Shown piece after piece: positions 11,996 through 24,823 of a stretch of 64,000 nt of DNA. This stretch comes from Rhizoctonia solani. Its lineage: Eukaryota; Basidiomycota; Agaricomycetes; Cantharellales; Ceratobasidiaceae. How positions within the stretch are numbered: position 1 is the stretch's first letter; each line of letters begins with the position of its first letter. The stretch spans positions 558,001 to 622,000 of the forward strand of contig NC_057379.1 in the NCBI RefSeq assembly GCF_016906535.1, in the 5' to 3' direction. The notes under the pieces were generated by a model. It did not search any database. It saw only the letters and a program-made list of their open reading frames with translations, and was not told where the DNA came from. The position numbers and the translations under genes are program-made.

Positions 11996-13101
11996 CTAGT
12001 TAACGCTGATCGTATATGCAGACGTCGTGAGCGTCGCAGAGCCTTTGTTTCCGCCAATTTAGTATCACTACCTTCGTGAGACATCTGGTTGATCTTAAAC
12101 TCACCGACAAAAGGTTCAGTACCAGCCTGAGCTCCGACCAAGTACTGAGAGGTCGATAGCCCCTGAGAGCTAGACAAATAAGCTAAATGGAGCAGTGTCA
12201 ACGTGTTTACCCCACATAAGATATCAGATACACGTACTGAAGAAGGCCTTGAGGTCGCCGCTATACGATGCGATCTCAGAAGTAGCAACGAAAGAATAGA
12301 CGGTCCAAGTCGATACAGTCCCCTTGTATAGTTTCCAAGAATGGCCTCCAACCTGTATTCAATTCACATCATAGTCGCCACGTCAGTCCAATCCCATCGA
12401 TAATATTCACCAATGAAAGGCGCTACTGACCGTCACCGTTGCAATCTGAGAGCCAGCAGGTCCAGCTCCACCACGTGAGCTGAGCCACACCATAATCTCA
12501 TAAGTGCTCGCGGCACTCGATGGCGTTCCCGATGCGGAATTACTTAGCCACAGATCATAAGAAACGTCCGCGATGAGGGACGAAGACGCCGATGTGTAAC
12601 TCCATTTCCATGTGCTAGGGATGGAAGAAATCGCGGACAATTTCTTTCCAAGGCCGGTATTCAGCGCGGCGTTTGCATCTAATTAGTGGTTGTAAGTTAT
12701 ATGAGCAAGATGAAGAGCGCATATAACGCAGTGGCGCACAGACTTACAGCTTTTTACCTGATAAGAAGACCCGGCCCAAGAGTAGGTGGTCTTCCAGGCG
12801 AGAGTGGTACCGCTATACGAGGTGGCTTGAGTAGATTGTTTTCCGGATGTGTCGTATGATTGACCCCAGAGGTTGTTGTATAGAGTATACCGGCCGCTGC
12901 CCTTTAAGTGATTATTTGAGTTTGAACATATACGCGCTTAATTGCCCATTGACTTACCTCGCTTTCGGAACTCCATTGACCACTCAAGGTGCTGAACCTC
13001 TTCTCCAAACCGGAGGATGAGCTATCCGCGGCTAGGGGCGTAGCCATGGCTGATTGCCCAACGAGCATTGTCACAGCCAAAAGGGCGAATTTGGAGATCA
13101 T
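11996..13101 (-). CDS. Secreted glycoside hydrolase family 12 (endoglucanase/xyloglucanase)
   Basis: The start is MISKFALLAVTMLVGQSAMA at 13101, a signal peptide, then a short propeptide ending near LEKR (possible Kex2 site). The mature protein shows the GH12 beta-jelly-roll signatures: RYTLYNNLWGQSYD, TTYSWAG, NTGLGKKLSAISSIPSTWKW and VSYDLWLSN. YEIMVWLSSRGG holds the nucleophile Glu, and QAGTEPFVG holds the acid/base Glu. The C-terminus is the family-typical TTSAYTISVN before the TAG at 11996-11998. Several introns interrupt it. The last join (after EPFVG) and the second (before GSGRYTL) use AAG acceptors and are the least certain. It would hydrolyse beta-1,4-glucan or xyloglucan outside the cell. 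Confidence 0.9.
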
Positions 13102-13174
13102 ACTGAAAAATATTCTGTAGGCTGAGAGTGATCCGCGGGGACTTGGTTGATGATTCTTGCCATCTCTAAAGTGG

Positions 13175-13181
13175 CTTTATA
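13175..13181 (-). promoter_or_regulatory. TATA box of the GH12 gene
   Basis: TATAAAG on the minus strand, about 75 bases upstream of the GH12 start codon. Confidence 0.55.
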
Positions 13182-15637
13182 CCCTCCGCTCAACACGTAT
13201 TAGCTAGTGCATGTATCCCAGCATTTCTAAACAAGTACAACCCATTTGCCATATGGGAAATTAACCTGCCCTCACATGATGGACTTTTGCTATTAATAGT
13301 GCTTTGGCTGAATGGAAGTGTGGAGAAGAGCCACCTGGCAACATTATAAATTCGAACATTACGACCTACATGAACTTGTGATGCGAATTACTAAGGAAAC
13401 CTGTCTGAACTGCCGGACACTGGAATCAATTGCGGCATTATTCGTTCAAAGGGCTATAATAATAGATGCACAAGAAGAGATGAGGTTTTCCCGACTGACC
13501 GCTGGCACGATGTGGGGAGTTCGTCGTAGCTGCGGGGGCGCCGCCTACGGCCATGGTAACAACATTGAATGATTGCGCATATTCACTCAAACCGCCTATA
13601 CTGTTGGTCCGTGAACAGATATATAGCCAATACTAATAGTTTGAATGCTTTGCAATTGGCGAATAAAATATTTCTTCTGACGCCTTGAGTATTTATTTAG
13701 ACACGGTTTGAATTAGCACTTGGTAATACACGCATATGGCTACGATAAGATTGATGTAGCAATTCTAGATCGAGTAGTATTCAGTTTACCGTGGAGAAAG
13801 AAATGCCAATAGATATACAGAAGCATCAGGCAATTCGCCATCCCCATTCGGTTGAGCTCGCTCACTCGCGGAACAAATCGAACCCACAGAGGCTAATCCT
13901 AATCTTCAAAGTTCACCTTGGCACACCAAACTAACGTGCTTGGGCTTTTCTCTTTCAGGCTTGATCAGGTGCACGATTTAATCTCGAAGGCGGCATGTGG
14001 CCGGGTGGGTCCAGCGCACGGCGTGTGCAGGAGGCTTCAACACCAATTAAACTCCTATTCAGGTATAATGTAAGAGGTGAACCGGCGATTTGGGCTACAC
14101 ACCGGAGAATTATAATGCAAGCGGAAGACATGGTCCAGCTATGCTTGTTATAACATGACCTTATGTTCATATATACGACCTTATTTGATGTCCAATAGCC
14201 AATTAATCAATGGATTTGGGATGAGGGGGGGGGGACATCGAGGGTGAGGGAATAAATCATTGGCTGTGCAGCCTGTGCTTGAATCCCACAGGCATATGGA
14301 AGCATAGTTAAGCCCAGCGTGCAGATCATGGAAAATCGAAATCAAAAACACACGACAGTCTGGCTCAGTTAGCCGCACGGGCTTGTAGGCCGCATCTAGA
14401 CTCACTGATGCCTTGGGTGTTTTCGAGGGTAAGGAAAATAAGGTAGTAATTATTTGCTACGCGACTCATCAGAGTGGCGCTGAGTAGAATGATCCGCGCA
14501 GTGGCTCTGGGTACCAAGGGCTTAATGCTTCAATGCGAATAAGACTTGCTTAACTCACATTCCGTTAGTAGGTCTTCAATGAAATCTGAACGCGGTACCG
14601 AGGAGAGCGCATACCCTTGTGTGGTTGTGCGTGCGCAAGTCCGAGGCCCACTAGCCGAATGTAGTGACAGCGATACGCGCCATAAGTTCCTCGCTACTGC
14701 CACCACAAATACAGTATGGCCAAGATTTTATGTGGGCAATATCGTCATCAAGTGGTCATCATCACCTCGTGTGCCTGCCCGCGTCAGGGACTCGAGGGTA
14801 AACACTCCCGGACAAATACTCATCAGCCGTCAGACCTGTCGTATGTAGTGGCGGCAAGTCAAATGGTCTTCGGAACAGTCTGGGAGTCGATTTACAGGGC
14901 TAATAAGATATCAGGAAAATCAACGGAACCCACGCGAGAAAGAGCAAACATGCTAAGGTTGTATCCGCGTCATTTTGCCGCCCACAGAACGCACACAAAC
15001 ACTGGAGTACTGGAGTTGTCAGATTTCCAAAATTAGGTAGGCGAGAATACAAGTAGTCTATAACTTATTTATAAAATTACGGTACACATCCGTGCATCAC
15101 GTTACCTATCGCTAATGTCCGTATTCCATTAGCCCGCACCTGATTTCTCCAGCTCCGACCTGCGCTTGGGTTCGAGGCCAAAACCCCTGTTCGGCACAAC
15201 GCCGATTTACATCACCGCAGCATGGACTGTACGCATAATAGACGCGCTCCAAAGAGCAAAGTGGTGGCTGGATGGAGAGTCGTGTTTCAAATCCAGTTAT
15301 ATAGCTGCCCGCACACATTGTACAGTGAATAGTATATATGGAGAGTCGCTTGACTTGCTTGAATTAGCAGTTGTACTTGCTCTCCGAATCGAATTTTGGT
15401 GACTGAGGGAATTACGAGGAACTCGGTGCTTGCGCTTGGATCGGTACTGGTGGATTTGGCCAAAGCCAAGTAAATACGAAATACTTTCCGAGTGGCTGGA
15501 TCGCTCCCTCTTTTTGGCAGCATGTGTAAAAGTTAAGGAAGAAGGTTACATCTATGATGAATCTTGCCGGTTAGGGGTCCAGTCACGACCCGGCAATCTG
15601 GTACCTACGTCCAGAACACTCGAGCAAGCCCCAGCTC
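13182..15637. other. Gene-poor stretch
   Basis: About 2.4 kb with only short open frames (at most about 105 codons) lacking family resemblance or spliceable neighbours. A homopolymer of nine G lies near 14225. No transposon terminal repeats or tRNA noticed. Confidence 0.4.
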
Positions 15638-15644
15638 TATAAAG
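15638..15644 (+). promoter_or_regulatory. TATA box of the NmrA-like gene
   Basis: TATAAAG about 80 bases upstream of the ATG at 15722. Confidence 0.5.
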
Positions 15645-15721
15645 CACACTGGTGGTCGACACTCGTCCCTCAGTTAAATAGCCCCGCCTGTTCCTCTCCT
15701 TGACCGGCTTTTCTACCGAGC

Positions 15722-17109
15722 ATGTTCGATAAAAAGATTATCGCTGTGTGTGGCGCGACAGGTGAGCTCAAACGTCGATTGGAGAGCTATCAGATTACTG
15801 AACCCATTCTCCTATTGAATGTGCCATATCAGGCTTCCAAGGCGGAAGTACCATAAAACATCTCCTACGCGATGGTCGATTCGCTGTGCGCGGGTTAACG
15901 CGAAAACCCGATTCCGCCAATGCTAAAGGTTGGTTGATCTTACATCGAACAATATTATGCGATCTGATCGATCTACGTTCTCAGCCCTCTCCACTCTTGG
16001 AGTGGAAGTTGTTCGGGGAGACTTTGATGATGTAGATTCTTTGATATCTGCTTTCAGAGGTATGTCCAGTTTAAAATATCGAGGCTTTATGCTCATTATT
16101 TTAGGGTGCTATGGCGTTTTTGGAGTCACCGACTACTTTGAGGCATTCGATAAGGAGGCGCAGCAGGGCATCAACATTGTTGATGCAGCAAAAGCCGCGG
16201 GGGTCGAACACTTGGTATTATCGTGAGTCAAATCAAAGAACTTCTAGATATGTTTGATCTGACAAAATCCTCAAGAGCGGGGGCAGAAAACGACCCACCT
16301 GTTGTAATCTTGGAGCACAAGTGAGTTGGTTTTATATGTCTTTGTACTCCGGCTTAACATACTTTGTCCAGAGCTACAGCTGCAGCCTATCTTCGGGCTT
16401 CTGGTGTTCCTTGGACTGTGTTTTCTACTTCGTTCTACTACAGCAACCTCACCTTATTCGATGCCATGACCCGGGATCCTCGAACGGGTGGATGGAGATT
16501 CTACCTTCCATTCCCAACAGACATACCAATGCCGAGTATATCACCCAAGGATATTGGCGCATATGTAAGCTTCTCTTAGAACTAGCACCGCTCGGGCGCT
16601 CATCAACATGGAGCCAGATTACCGCTGCTTTCACCAATCCTGAAGAATGGATCGGAAAGGATATGAATATTGTCAACGAGTACATCACACCACGCGAATA
16701 CGCTGATATTTTTGCAGAAGTTACTTGGTAAGTACATTCCCTTTTGGACGTCTGTGCACCCAATAATGAACATTGCGATTCTATAGCTCTTATATAGAAG
16801 TGACCGAGGTTACGCGAGAGGATTTTATGGCTATGGAACATCAACCCTTCATTCTTCAGGCGTGGGGCGTGTGAGTCACAAGGTTCAGGTTCCAAAAACT
16901 GAAGTTCTGACCGCGAACTGGATCACAGGTTCAAGTGGTTTATAGACCAGCACGATAAAAAAGAGCCTTATTACGACGTGCAGCTCGCCAAACGTTTATG
17001 TCCAGACAACCAGTCGTTCGAGGATTATGTGAAGGAGTATAGGGAAGTTCCGCCGGAGCAGCCGACAATGATTCAATGCTATCGTACACAAGAACGATTT
17101 ATCGTATAA
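15722..17109 (+). CDS. NmrA-like NAD(P)-binding family protein
   Basis: Multi-exon gene starting MFDKKIIAVCGAT at 15722, with the first intron splitting the dinucleotide-binding motif GATGFQGGST. Then come LLRDGRFAVRGLTRKPDSA, LGVEVVRGDFDDVDSL, GCYGVFGVTDYFEAF, AKAAGVEHLVLS, YLRASGVPWTVFSTSFYYSN and DIGAYV. This is the NmrA/HSCARG branch of atypical short-chain dehydrogenases. Members bind NAD(P) and often act as redox sensors or regulators rather than enzymes; the typical YxxxK catalytic pair is not evident. The C-terminus reads VFKWFIDQHDKKEPYYDV and ends at TAA 17107-17109. All exon joins appear in frame. Confidence 0.88.
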
Positions 17110-17846
17110 CATCACCTCACAACCCTTTTTCTTCTGGACGCTTTAAATTTGATGATCACACCCTTCGTTCCTTGGCTCTGTTTCTCTGGTTTTCTTGTTG
17201 CTCGTTATATCCCATCTTTTGAATATCCTTAGAACTCGCACGTGTATGATTATTTAGATGTTTTATTATACTTTCTGCTGTGGTCAGACACGCCAAGAAA
17301 ATCTTGTATAACTTTCTGTCATAGTTCTGGCGTCAGAATAGTCCGATGATCAATCAATATATCCACTTACATGCCATTGTGCCGCGCATAACAACCCTGT
17401 TTGGGAATGGTCCCAACATTTACATCACCCTTGATGGTAGTTTGACCGAAGTGTGTTGGTACCGGCGTATTCTCCCATGCGCTACACAAGGCAATAACAA
17501 CGGCGATCAAATAGTCCCAGTGATAACTGTCTAGCTCTGTTTGGCGCATTTGTGGCACACATCGTGTTTGAGACCTCAAGAACGTCAGCTATTTCAGACC
17601 GACCCATGGCTGTGACTGGAAATGCGTGGGCTTTGGAAGTTGACGTGGATGATATTTCCTCATCACAAGGCGGAGGCTAGGATATTGCGAATAGCCACTC
17701 AGGGGTCCTTTTTGAAGGCCGCTTACATATAGAAAACCAATGAGCGCAAAACGAAGACGATACATTTGTTTAGTTCTAGGTACACAAAAATAGCGCATAC
17801 ATTATTTCAGCAAGCTAGGCTTGGGGATGAAGCTTTGTTAATACCC
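17110..17846. other. Intergenic, convergent 3' region
   Basis: Lies between the 3' ends of the NmrA-like gene (+) and the aspartic protease gene (-). Only short frames; nothing recognised. Confidence 0.4.
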
Positions 17847-19381
17847 TCAGACAGGGGTAGCGAACCCGACGCGGGAGTTGGCCTCGTCAAAGACGGTGTA
17901 GACGTTCTTCATGAAGGTGTCACCAACAATCCAAGCGTTGTCAGGGACGCCACTCGTGCCCACGATAGCACCAACGCAAGTAGCGCCGCTATTATCGGTG
18001 GTACCCACTGCAAAAGGAGCAAGGCACGGTAAGTTTGGTTCACAAAACAAAACAAACTAAGCGTGACTTACAGTTAAAGTCTGTCGAAGAGACGGGGAAT
18101 TTACGTCCGTTGAAGGTGAAACTGACGCTTGGGGGACTGGCACAAGGGTAGGTGTAATAGCCAGAAGCACCGCAAACCGAGGTGCTGCAGGTTCCTGAGC
18201 CTGGAACCTTGGCCCACCAGGCCTTGACGCTGCTGGTGGGGCCGACCACAAGGGTGGTGCCAGAGTCGATGATCATAGCACCAGAGTAGCCGACGGTGCT
18301 TCCGACGCTCGATGAGCCGGTGGTCAGCCAGTAGGTCTTAGAAGTGAGTGCCGACCAGGTGATGGAGCCGGTGTACTTGGCGGTATCGGCTCCACCGAGG
18401 TATAGCTCGGAGCCAGAAGAGGCGAGACGGAAACCAAAGGTCGGGGAGGAAATCTTGCCTTGAGAGTACAAGTTCTCGATGAAAGTCGGGGCACCAATCG
18501 ACGAGATAGACGAGAAGGCGAGACCCATGATACCGTCGCTGGGATCCGAAGAGAACGAAGAAGACTCCGAAGTCACGGGAGAGAAATATTGACTAAGTAA
18601 ATGAGTCAAAACGGACTAGTAACCAAATGGAAATTTCGGTGAGAGCTTACCCAGTAACACTTAGTCCCGCAACGGTGACCGTATCAGCGTAGATAGGCCC
18701 AGAAGCAGTCGAACCATCACCGTAGCTAATGCTGAAGCTTCCACTCTTCTTGCTGCTGGTGGATGACTTTGAGGTGCTGTACTTTCTGTGAGTGGAGCAC
18801 CCCGAGCTTGTGCAAGACGAAGAGGGAACCCAAAGGTCCGAAGAGCCACTGATAAGTTCGTCGGATATCTGGTCAGCGAATCAATCTAATTGCCACTGGT
18901 TCAATGAGATACTCACGTGTCGAAATCGATCAGGAACGACTGGCTGGGAGTACCGATGCCGATGGTACCAGCCCAGACTGGAAATGATTCATCAATCAAT
19001 GGGAATTTACTATGCAACGATGATAGGGCTAACGTTCATCCTGCTCATCAGTGAGCGCCTCCTTCTGGCGTTTTTCCAACGGCTTGATACCAGTGAACAG
19101 ATCCTTTCCTGTCTTGGCTTTATAGGCCGCGTTACCTCGGGAATATTTGCTAATTGCGGATTATATTGATTAAGGTGGCTAATTTAACTCTATCCGTGTA
19201 CTTACCCTTGAACACGAGTAACTTGGCGAGCGAGGGCGGATCCAACGACTACACCATCCTTGGAAAGAGGCGAACCACGCTTGTGGAGGGGGACAGTGAT
19301 CGTTTTAGACTCCCCAGCAGCGGGGGCAGCGATAACAGAGCCGGCAACGGCAAGGGTAGCGATGGCGATGGAGGCGATCAT
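17847..19381 (-). CDS. Secreted pepsin-like aspartic protease (family A1)
   Basis: The start is MIASIAIATLAVAGSVIAAP at 19381, a signal peptide, then a propeptide (ITVPLHKRGSPLSKDG). The N-lobe catalytic motif FDTGSSDLWVPSS is followed by the flap ISYGDGST. Then come DGIMGLAFSSISSIG and the C-lobe catalytic motif AMIIDSGTTLVVGP. The ending VGDTFMKNVYTVFDEANSRV is the standard A1 C-terminus, and the stop is TGA 17847-17849. Both catalytic Asp residues are present, as are Cys residues around TCSTSVCGASGYYTYPC. At least five introns were seen. It is predicted to be an extracellular acid endopeptidase for nutrient acquisition or plant interaction. Confidence 0.93.
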
Positions 19382-19454
19382 TGCTGCAGTAGATAATTAA
19401 CCCAGTGAAGTAGGCCCAAATGAGTTGTTTTTTTGGAGCGAGCTGCGCAGTGAA

Positions 19455-19461
19455 TTTTATA
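19455..19461 (-). promoter_or_regulatory. TATA box of the aspartic protease gene
   Basis: TATAAAA on the minus strand, about 75 bases upstream of the protease start. Confidence 0.5.
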
Positions 19462-20827
19462 CTTGTTTCCTCCCACAGCGTTGGATATATGCATTTATTC
19501 CAATATCTAATGGAGCGCATGGTGCATTGAATGAGACTTGCCAAACAAATCAGCAGTTGTCGAAATCGAAGCCCAATGAGGAGGATGATAGCCGTGTGAA
19601 AGGAGTCCCATGTCAGATATTCTGCTCTGAGGCGCATGGTGAATGAATAAAAATAGCCTGCTTGATATGCAAGAGTAATTGGCGGCACAGTTGGGGCGGA
19701 ATTCCGCAACGGAAATACTGGGAGAAGATCCTTGGCTCCTGGGAAGGTAGTCATAGCATCTTACCTGTTTGCTTATCGTTCGACAGTACGTTGAGCAATT
19801 ATGCTAAGACTAAACAAATCACTGTCAGATGCCATAAATAATGCAATGTAGATTTCATAACTTACTGGTGAACTGGCAGACTTGCCGAGAATGCTGTAAG
19901 CAGCGTTGCGAAGTTGACGCCGGCAAAAGCAAGACCCACATGGCAACAACACAGAGAGCGACGTTTACAGAAGCATCACCCACTATTTTTGCAATCTCGA
20001 TGATGGACATGGGTGTTGTCGACCTCCCCGGTCGTTAGTTGTGGTTCGCGTGATGCAAAAAAGAATCGTCCGTTGATAGCAGAAGCAGGAAGACCAGAAT
20101 GGGAGCGCATGGTTTCGTTCCCATCTATTATCCATGTTCAAGCGATGAATTATTTATAGAACTCCTATTATTAGGCCTAATATCGCACCTATACGCGAAT
20201 GCTTAGAGCACATGCAATCAGTCTGGCGCGCGCAAGGTTTCACATTCACATGCGTACTTGCGAGAGGCTGAACCGGCTATGTCATTGACCACCTAGACTT
20301 TTTCCGAAAGGGGTCTCGCCTATGGAACATCCGAATTGATATTTAATGGTGGATGATGTTACAAGGGATCCCTCCCTCCCCCAACTCGACATATCTGGAA
20401 TACCTTAGATGGTTTTCGATATATAACTACGAGCTGTCGTGGTACCAAACTAGCGAGGGTTGGTTCATATTGAATACCAAGTTGCAATTCGAGAAAAATG
20501 CAAATACATCAACTTTAGAGGTAAAAGGAAACAATCGGAGTGTGGGTGTTCATAATCATGGTGCTCAGGTCTTAGTTGTCTTCGAAAGTGGTGGCTGTAC
20601 AAGTTACACGGGATCAGATAATGTGAGCAAAGATCACCAAGTCATGATGAGCCGCATCGAATTGAGCGCCCGAGAGATTCCCAATTCTGGTTCAATTTAA
20701 CGTTCGAAATGTCTATTCATTATAATACTACAGTATACTGTGCTAATCCCAAAGCGGCATAACCAGTGCGTGAAAAATTACACAAGGTGAAGGCGAATGC
20801 ATACCTGATACGAGGGTGATAAATGGT
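19462..20827. other. Intergenic, no gene recognised
   Basis: Holds a 115-codon plus-strand frame at 20353-20700 with no signal peptide, family motif or splice sites that I recognise. Otherwise only short frames. Confidence 0.4.
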
Positions 20828-22477
20828 CTAGTAAGAGATCTGTGACATTTCCTCCAGCTTTAGAGGCTTAGAGAGCGGTTGAGCTGGGAGGGCATCAGCA
20901 GGGGTCGCTGGGACACTTCCTTCTGGGGTATCGTTGACGCTACGGCTCGCTTCGGGCGTCTTAATCGCAAGCGGCTCGGGGACGGCCAGCCCGGGTACTG
21001 CAGCCTTGAGTGCCTGATGAATATCGGCAATGAGATCATCCGCATCCTCGACACCAACGCTCAAGCGGATAAGATTGGAACTAATTCCCAACGCAGCGCG
21101 CTCGGCTTCAGGAATAGACTGCGTAGAGCACATGAGTAACTTGAACTGAACTCTGAAGAAAATATATGCTTACTCCGTGAGTCATAATGGCAGGTACTTC
21201 ACCCAAACTCTCAACACCACCCAAGCTTTCTGCCAACGTAAAGTATTGGCTATTAACCAAGAAGGATTCAGCAGTATCAAGTCCGCCTCGGATCCTGAAA
21301 CTGATCATTCCTCCGAAAGGGACGCCCGTCGCGGTCTCCTTGGATGAGAGTGTGTCGATGAATTTCTTGGCATGAGGGGAGAGCTGTCTAACGGCGAGTT
21401 CGTGACGAGGATGAGTAGCAAGTCCTGGGTAGGTTACACTCTCAACGGCAGACTCGGGCCCGGCAATTGCCTGTAAATAAGCGGCAACTTTGAGGGCATT
21501 GCGGCCATGGGCCTGCATGCGAAGATGTAAGGTCTTGGCACCACGGTGAGCCAGCCAGCAATCATGAGGGCTCGGAACGGCACCTGTGGCGTTCTGTAAG
21601 AACCGAGTGCGCTCGGCGAATGCAGCCGCGCGAGGGTGTGTGGATGCCGAAGGGACAATCAGAGCGCCCATGACCACGTCGGAGTGACCGTTGATGTACT
21701 TGGTCAAGCTGTGTACTACAGCATCGGCTCCAAGGAGAAGCGGGGAAGAATAGAATGGTGACAAGAATGTGTTGTCGACCAATACGAGAGGGTTAGATGG
21801 GTGAGCGTGAGCAAGGCGAACAATTCGTCGTATGTCAATCAAGCGCAGTGTGGGGTTGGTCGGTGACTCAATCCATATCAGCTATTTGAATGGTTAGTCT
21901 GGGCATGCTAGTATTTGGGGTCTCAAGTATGCACACCTTGGTGTTGTCTCGGAAGCTCGCAGTGATTTGCTCGTCCGAGCTGTTCTCGAGGTCTACAAAT
22001 GTAGTCTCGAGACCTTGATTCTCCTTGGCTACTCGGGTCATATAACTAGAGGCAATGGATTGGTCATAAGGTTTGAGTGCATGAACCTCTGGTACTTACC
22101 GAAACGTGCCCCCATATACGTCGTTGACGCTGACGACGTGAGCATTGGGTCCAAGAGCTTGTAGGACAGTTGCGGTGGTTGCAGATCCCGAAGCAAAGGC
22201 AACAGCGTCACCTCCACCAGCTTCGATCGAAGCTAGTAAGCGCTCTAGTTGATCCCGATTGGGATTTCCAGAGCGAGAATATTCGTAGCCCTGTTGGTAG
22301 AGTAAGAATCGGCTTGGTTGACATTGGCGACTGTTGGCGCACCTTGTGTTTACCAACGCCGTCTTGTTTATATGTAGTGCTCAAAGAGATGGGAGCAATC
22401 ACAGCACCGGTTTCAGCATTGGCCTCTGAACCAACGTGAATTGCACGAGTACCAAATCCAGCGGTAGTGTGAGACAT
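20828..22477 (-). CDS. CYS3: Cystathionine gamma-lyase (PLP-dependent transsulfuration enzyme)
   Basis: Exons from MSHTTAGFGTRAIHVGSEAN at 22477 join through HKGYEYSRSGNPNRDQLERL (PLP-phosphate-contact region), AFASGSATTATVLQAL and VDNTFLSPFYSSPLLLGAD. The PLP-lysine motif is HSLTKYINGHSDVVMG. Later come FGGMISFRIRGG, SLGGVESL and the terminal NLIRLSVGVEDADDLIADI. It cleaves cystathionine to cysteine, 2-oxobutyrate and ammonia in the cytosol. SLGGVESL with IMTHG is shared by gamma-lyases and gamma-synthases, but the overall layout fits the lyase. After the usual end there is a Pro/Ala/Ser-rich tail of about 60 residues ending LKLEEMSQISY. The frame is intact throughout. Confidence 0.9.
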
Positions 22478-23465
22478 TTCTGGTGGGATGTTGAGAGGTC
22501 TAGGTGTGATGCAGGGAAGAAGGAGGACTGCAGTACATCCTATGAGCTGGCCTTGGTCTTATATCTAGTAACTGGCTCACAAATCTTAGGTTACTCATCA
22601 ACAACTGAATAAGTGATAATATGGCGAGGTAATGACGTGCTCCGGATGGAGCCGGATGCAATTATGTCCGATTCGGGCAGCAAAAATTGATTCAGCACAG
22701 CAATCATGACCAATCCTGTTCATCCCGACAAACGGCCTTACTCAGCCGCTTGACCCGACAGCCCAAACATGCAGGCGTATTATAAAGACAGAGGTTTGTC
22801 AAAGAGATACCAAGCAAATATTATGTGGCATATATTCTTGTAAAACAACTGTGGTGAGCGTGGTGGCGCTTCCATTTACGGGCCTTGTGATCCCCGCCCT
22901 ACAAATGCTCATGTATCGAGATTCCCAATACCGCGTGGATGCGTGCTTGGCCCACCAAAATTTCGATTCACAGTATGGAAGCTGGCCACAGGGGAGAGAC
23001 ATGCCATATAGCGAGGAATAACCGGAGCTCACCGGACGGAGCATCCCAAGGTGATCACTCTGAAAGGATGGTTTCGTCAAGGAATGACCTCCACTAGCAA
23101 ACAATTACATACTTAGAACGTACCTGGTGACCAACACAGATCTGTTCGAGGTCTTACTCGGGGTATCGTCAGAACACATGATCGTCAACGTATGGCACCC
23201 CACATTTTTCAGGGGGCTTCTAAAGTGATCGTCCGATGCTTAGATGACTTGCCGTCGATGATGCCATGCACACTCAAAATGGGATGATGTATGACGAAAA
23301 TAGTATTGTGAATTGCGCATATAATGTCCAGAAAAACGTGTCAAGGCCAAGCTTGAAAGGAAAAGAAAGCTAACTGTAACTAGGCTTGACATCGATGAAC
23401 CGGATCGATGCAAACACACGGCTGCCGTCAAGGAAAGCTACGTTACATGAGTAATCCCCTGGAAT
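22478..23465. other. Intergenic between CYS3 and the LPMO gene
   Basis: About 990 bases holding the CYS3 promoter and the LPMO 3' region. Only short frames seen. Confidence 0.4.
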
Positions 23466-24632
23466 TTACTCGCAAGCCGAGTAGTACTGTCCCGAGGTGG
23501 TCAGCGACATAATTCCACAGAATGGAGATATTATATTCACCTTGTTATAAGGACGGCAAGTAAGGCCTTCATTGCAGGAGGTTTCACCGTCGAAACCGAT
23601 ACCACCGCATTGAGCCCACTTTTGGCCGCTGCGGACGTCACGAGCCTTAAGGGTACCCCCGCATGAAGAAGGGGCGGTTGTCGCAGCAGGAGCAGCTGAG
23701 GTGGTGGGGACAACGGTAGCAGTAGGCGCGCTTGTGGTAGTCGGCTCGGGAACAGCAGATGTTTCGGCTGGTGCGGACGTCTCGGGAGCAGATGTCGCAG
23801 CAGGAGCAGAGGTCTCGACAGGCTGGGAAGCGGCAGAGGTAGCAGCAGGGGCACTCGCAGCAGCGCTAGAAGGAGTCGAAGGAGCACCTGAGCCGGATCC
23901 GCCCAAAGTGAAATCAACGCAAGACTCGTCTAAAGTCGCATAATCAACAACTTAATGCTATGGTGGATGTTGAGCAAACTCACAGGTCTGGTCGATAGAT
24001 GGGGCGTCCCACCACCATTGAAGAACACAATCACCAGCGGTCTTGCACTTGCCACCAAGATCAGGGATGGTGACACTGAAGGAAGTCTGGTCTGCAGTGA
24101 TAGGAGCAGAGACACTGGCATATACGTCCCAGGTCTTCAATGGGGAGCCAATCATGGTGTTGGTTGTCGTATCGATGATGGAAACATTGGCGCTACCAGT
24201 GTGAGGAGCACGAATATCAACCTTGATAGGAACGACCTGGCCAACGGTCCAGGACTGGATGTTAGCGGCAGATACATCTGCGAACTACACTACTAGTTAG
24301 ATGCGGTTGTATGCAACGTCAAAACCGATGCGAACCTGGAGACCCTTGCACAGGTTGAGGTTGCAAGAACTGGCGCTGAAGGAAGTGGCCTTGAGCTGGT
24401 TCAGTTGCTGGATGTTACCTGCAGGGTCAGAGTTCACGTTGTAGAACATCTGGTCACCGCAGTTGGCTTTGAAGGCATCACCAGGCTAGTGCAGTTACTT
24501 AGTAGCTATCTCTGTGCCCATAAAATAGGGTCTGCTCACTTGGCGAATAGGCGGGCTGGAGACAAGACCATGTCCCATAGCCTGGCCAACGAGGGCCGAA
24601 ACAAAAGTAAGAGCAGCGACTTTGGCGAACAT
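23466..24632 (-). CDS. Secreted lytic polysaccharide monooxygenase (AA16-like) with C-terminal CBM1
   Basis: The start is MFAKVAALTFVSALVGQAMG at 24632, a signal peptide cut directly before HGLVSSPPIRQPGDA. The mature protein therefore begins with the His needed for the copper histidine brace. The catalytic domain continues NCGDQMFYNVNSDPAGN, SSCNLNLCKGLQFAD and CVLQWWWDAPSIDQTYESC. The pattern His-Gly...SPPxRxPG...CG fits the PF03067/AA16 type better than AA9. A roughly 90-residue Ala/Pro/Ser/Thr linker leads to a CBM1: WAQCGGIGFDGETSCNEG, then TCRPYNKYYSACE. The CBM1 is split by an intron after PYNK. It is predicted to oxidise cellulose or related glycans outside the cell. AA-family assignment is from memory of motifs; the CBM1 is certain. 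Confidence 0.87.
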
Positions 24633-24815
24633 GGTGAATGCTACAGTAGTTTCTAGTTAAAGGTTCTGGAAAATAGTTTTGCGCGAACGACGGATGAGTT
24701 GAGAAAGAGTGTTGACAAGAAAGAATGTAGCGGCCACAGGCGCAAGTGTGAGACAGAAGAGAGAGAGAGAAGAGAAGAGAAACCAGTTTGAAGGATAAGC
24801 GGCCTGTTCGAGGAG

Positions 24816-24823
24816 CTTTTATA
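24816..24823 (-). promoter_or_regulatory. TATA box of the LPMO gene
   Basis: TATAAAAG on the minus strand, about 185 bases upstream of the start codon. A polypurine tract (GAGA-type, plus strand 24750-24780) lies between, in the presumed 5' UTR. Confidence 0.5.

Noticed and set aside
20353..20700. 115-codon plus-strand frame
   Set aside because: No signal peptide, domain, splice sites or promoter features. Amino-acid order gives no family resemblance.
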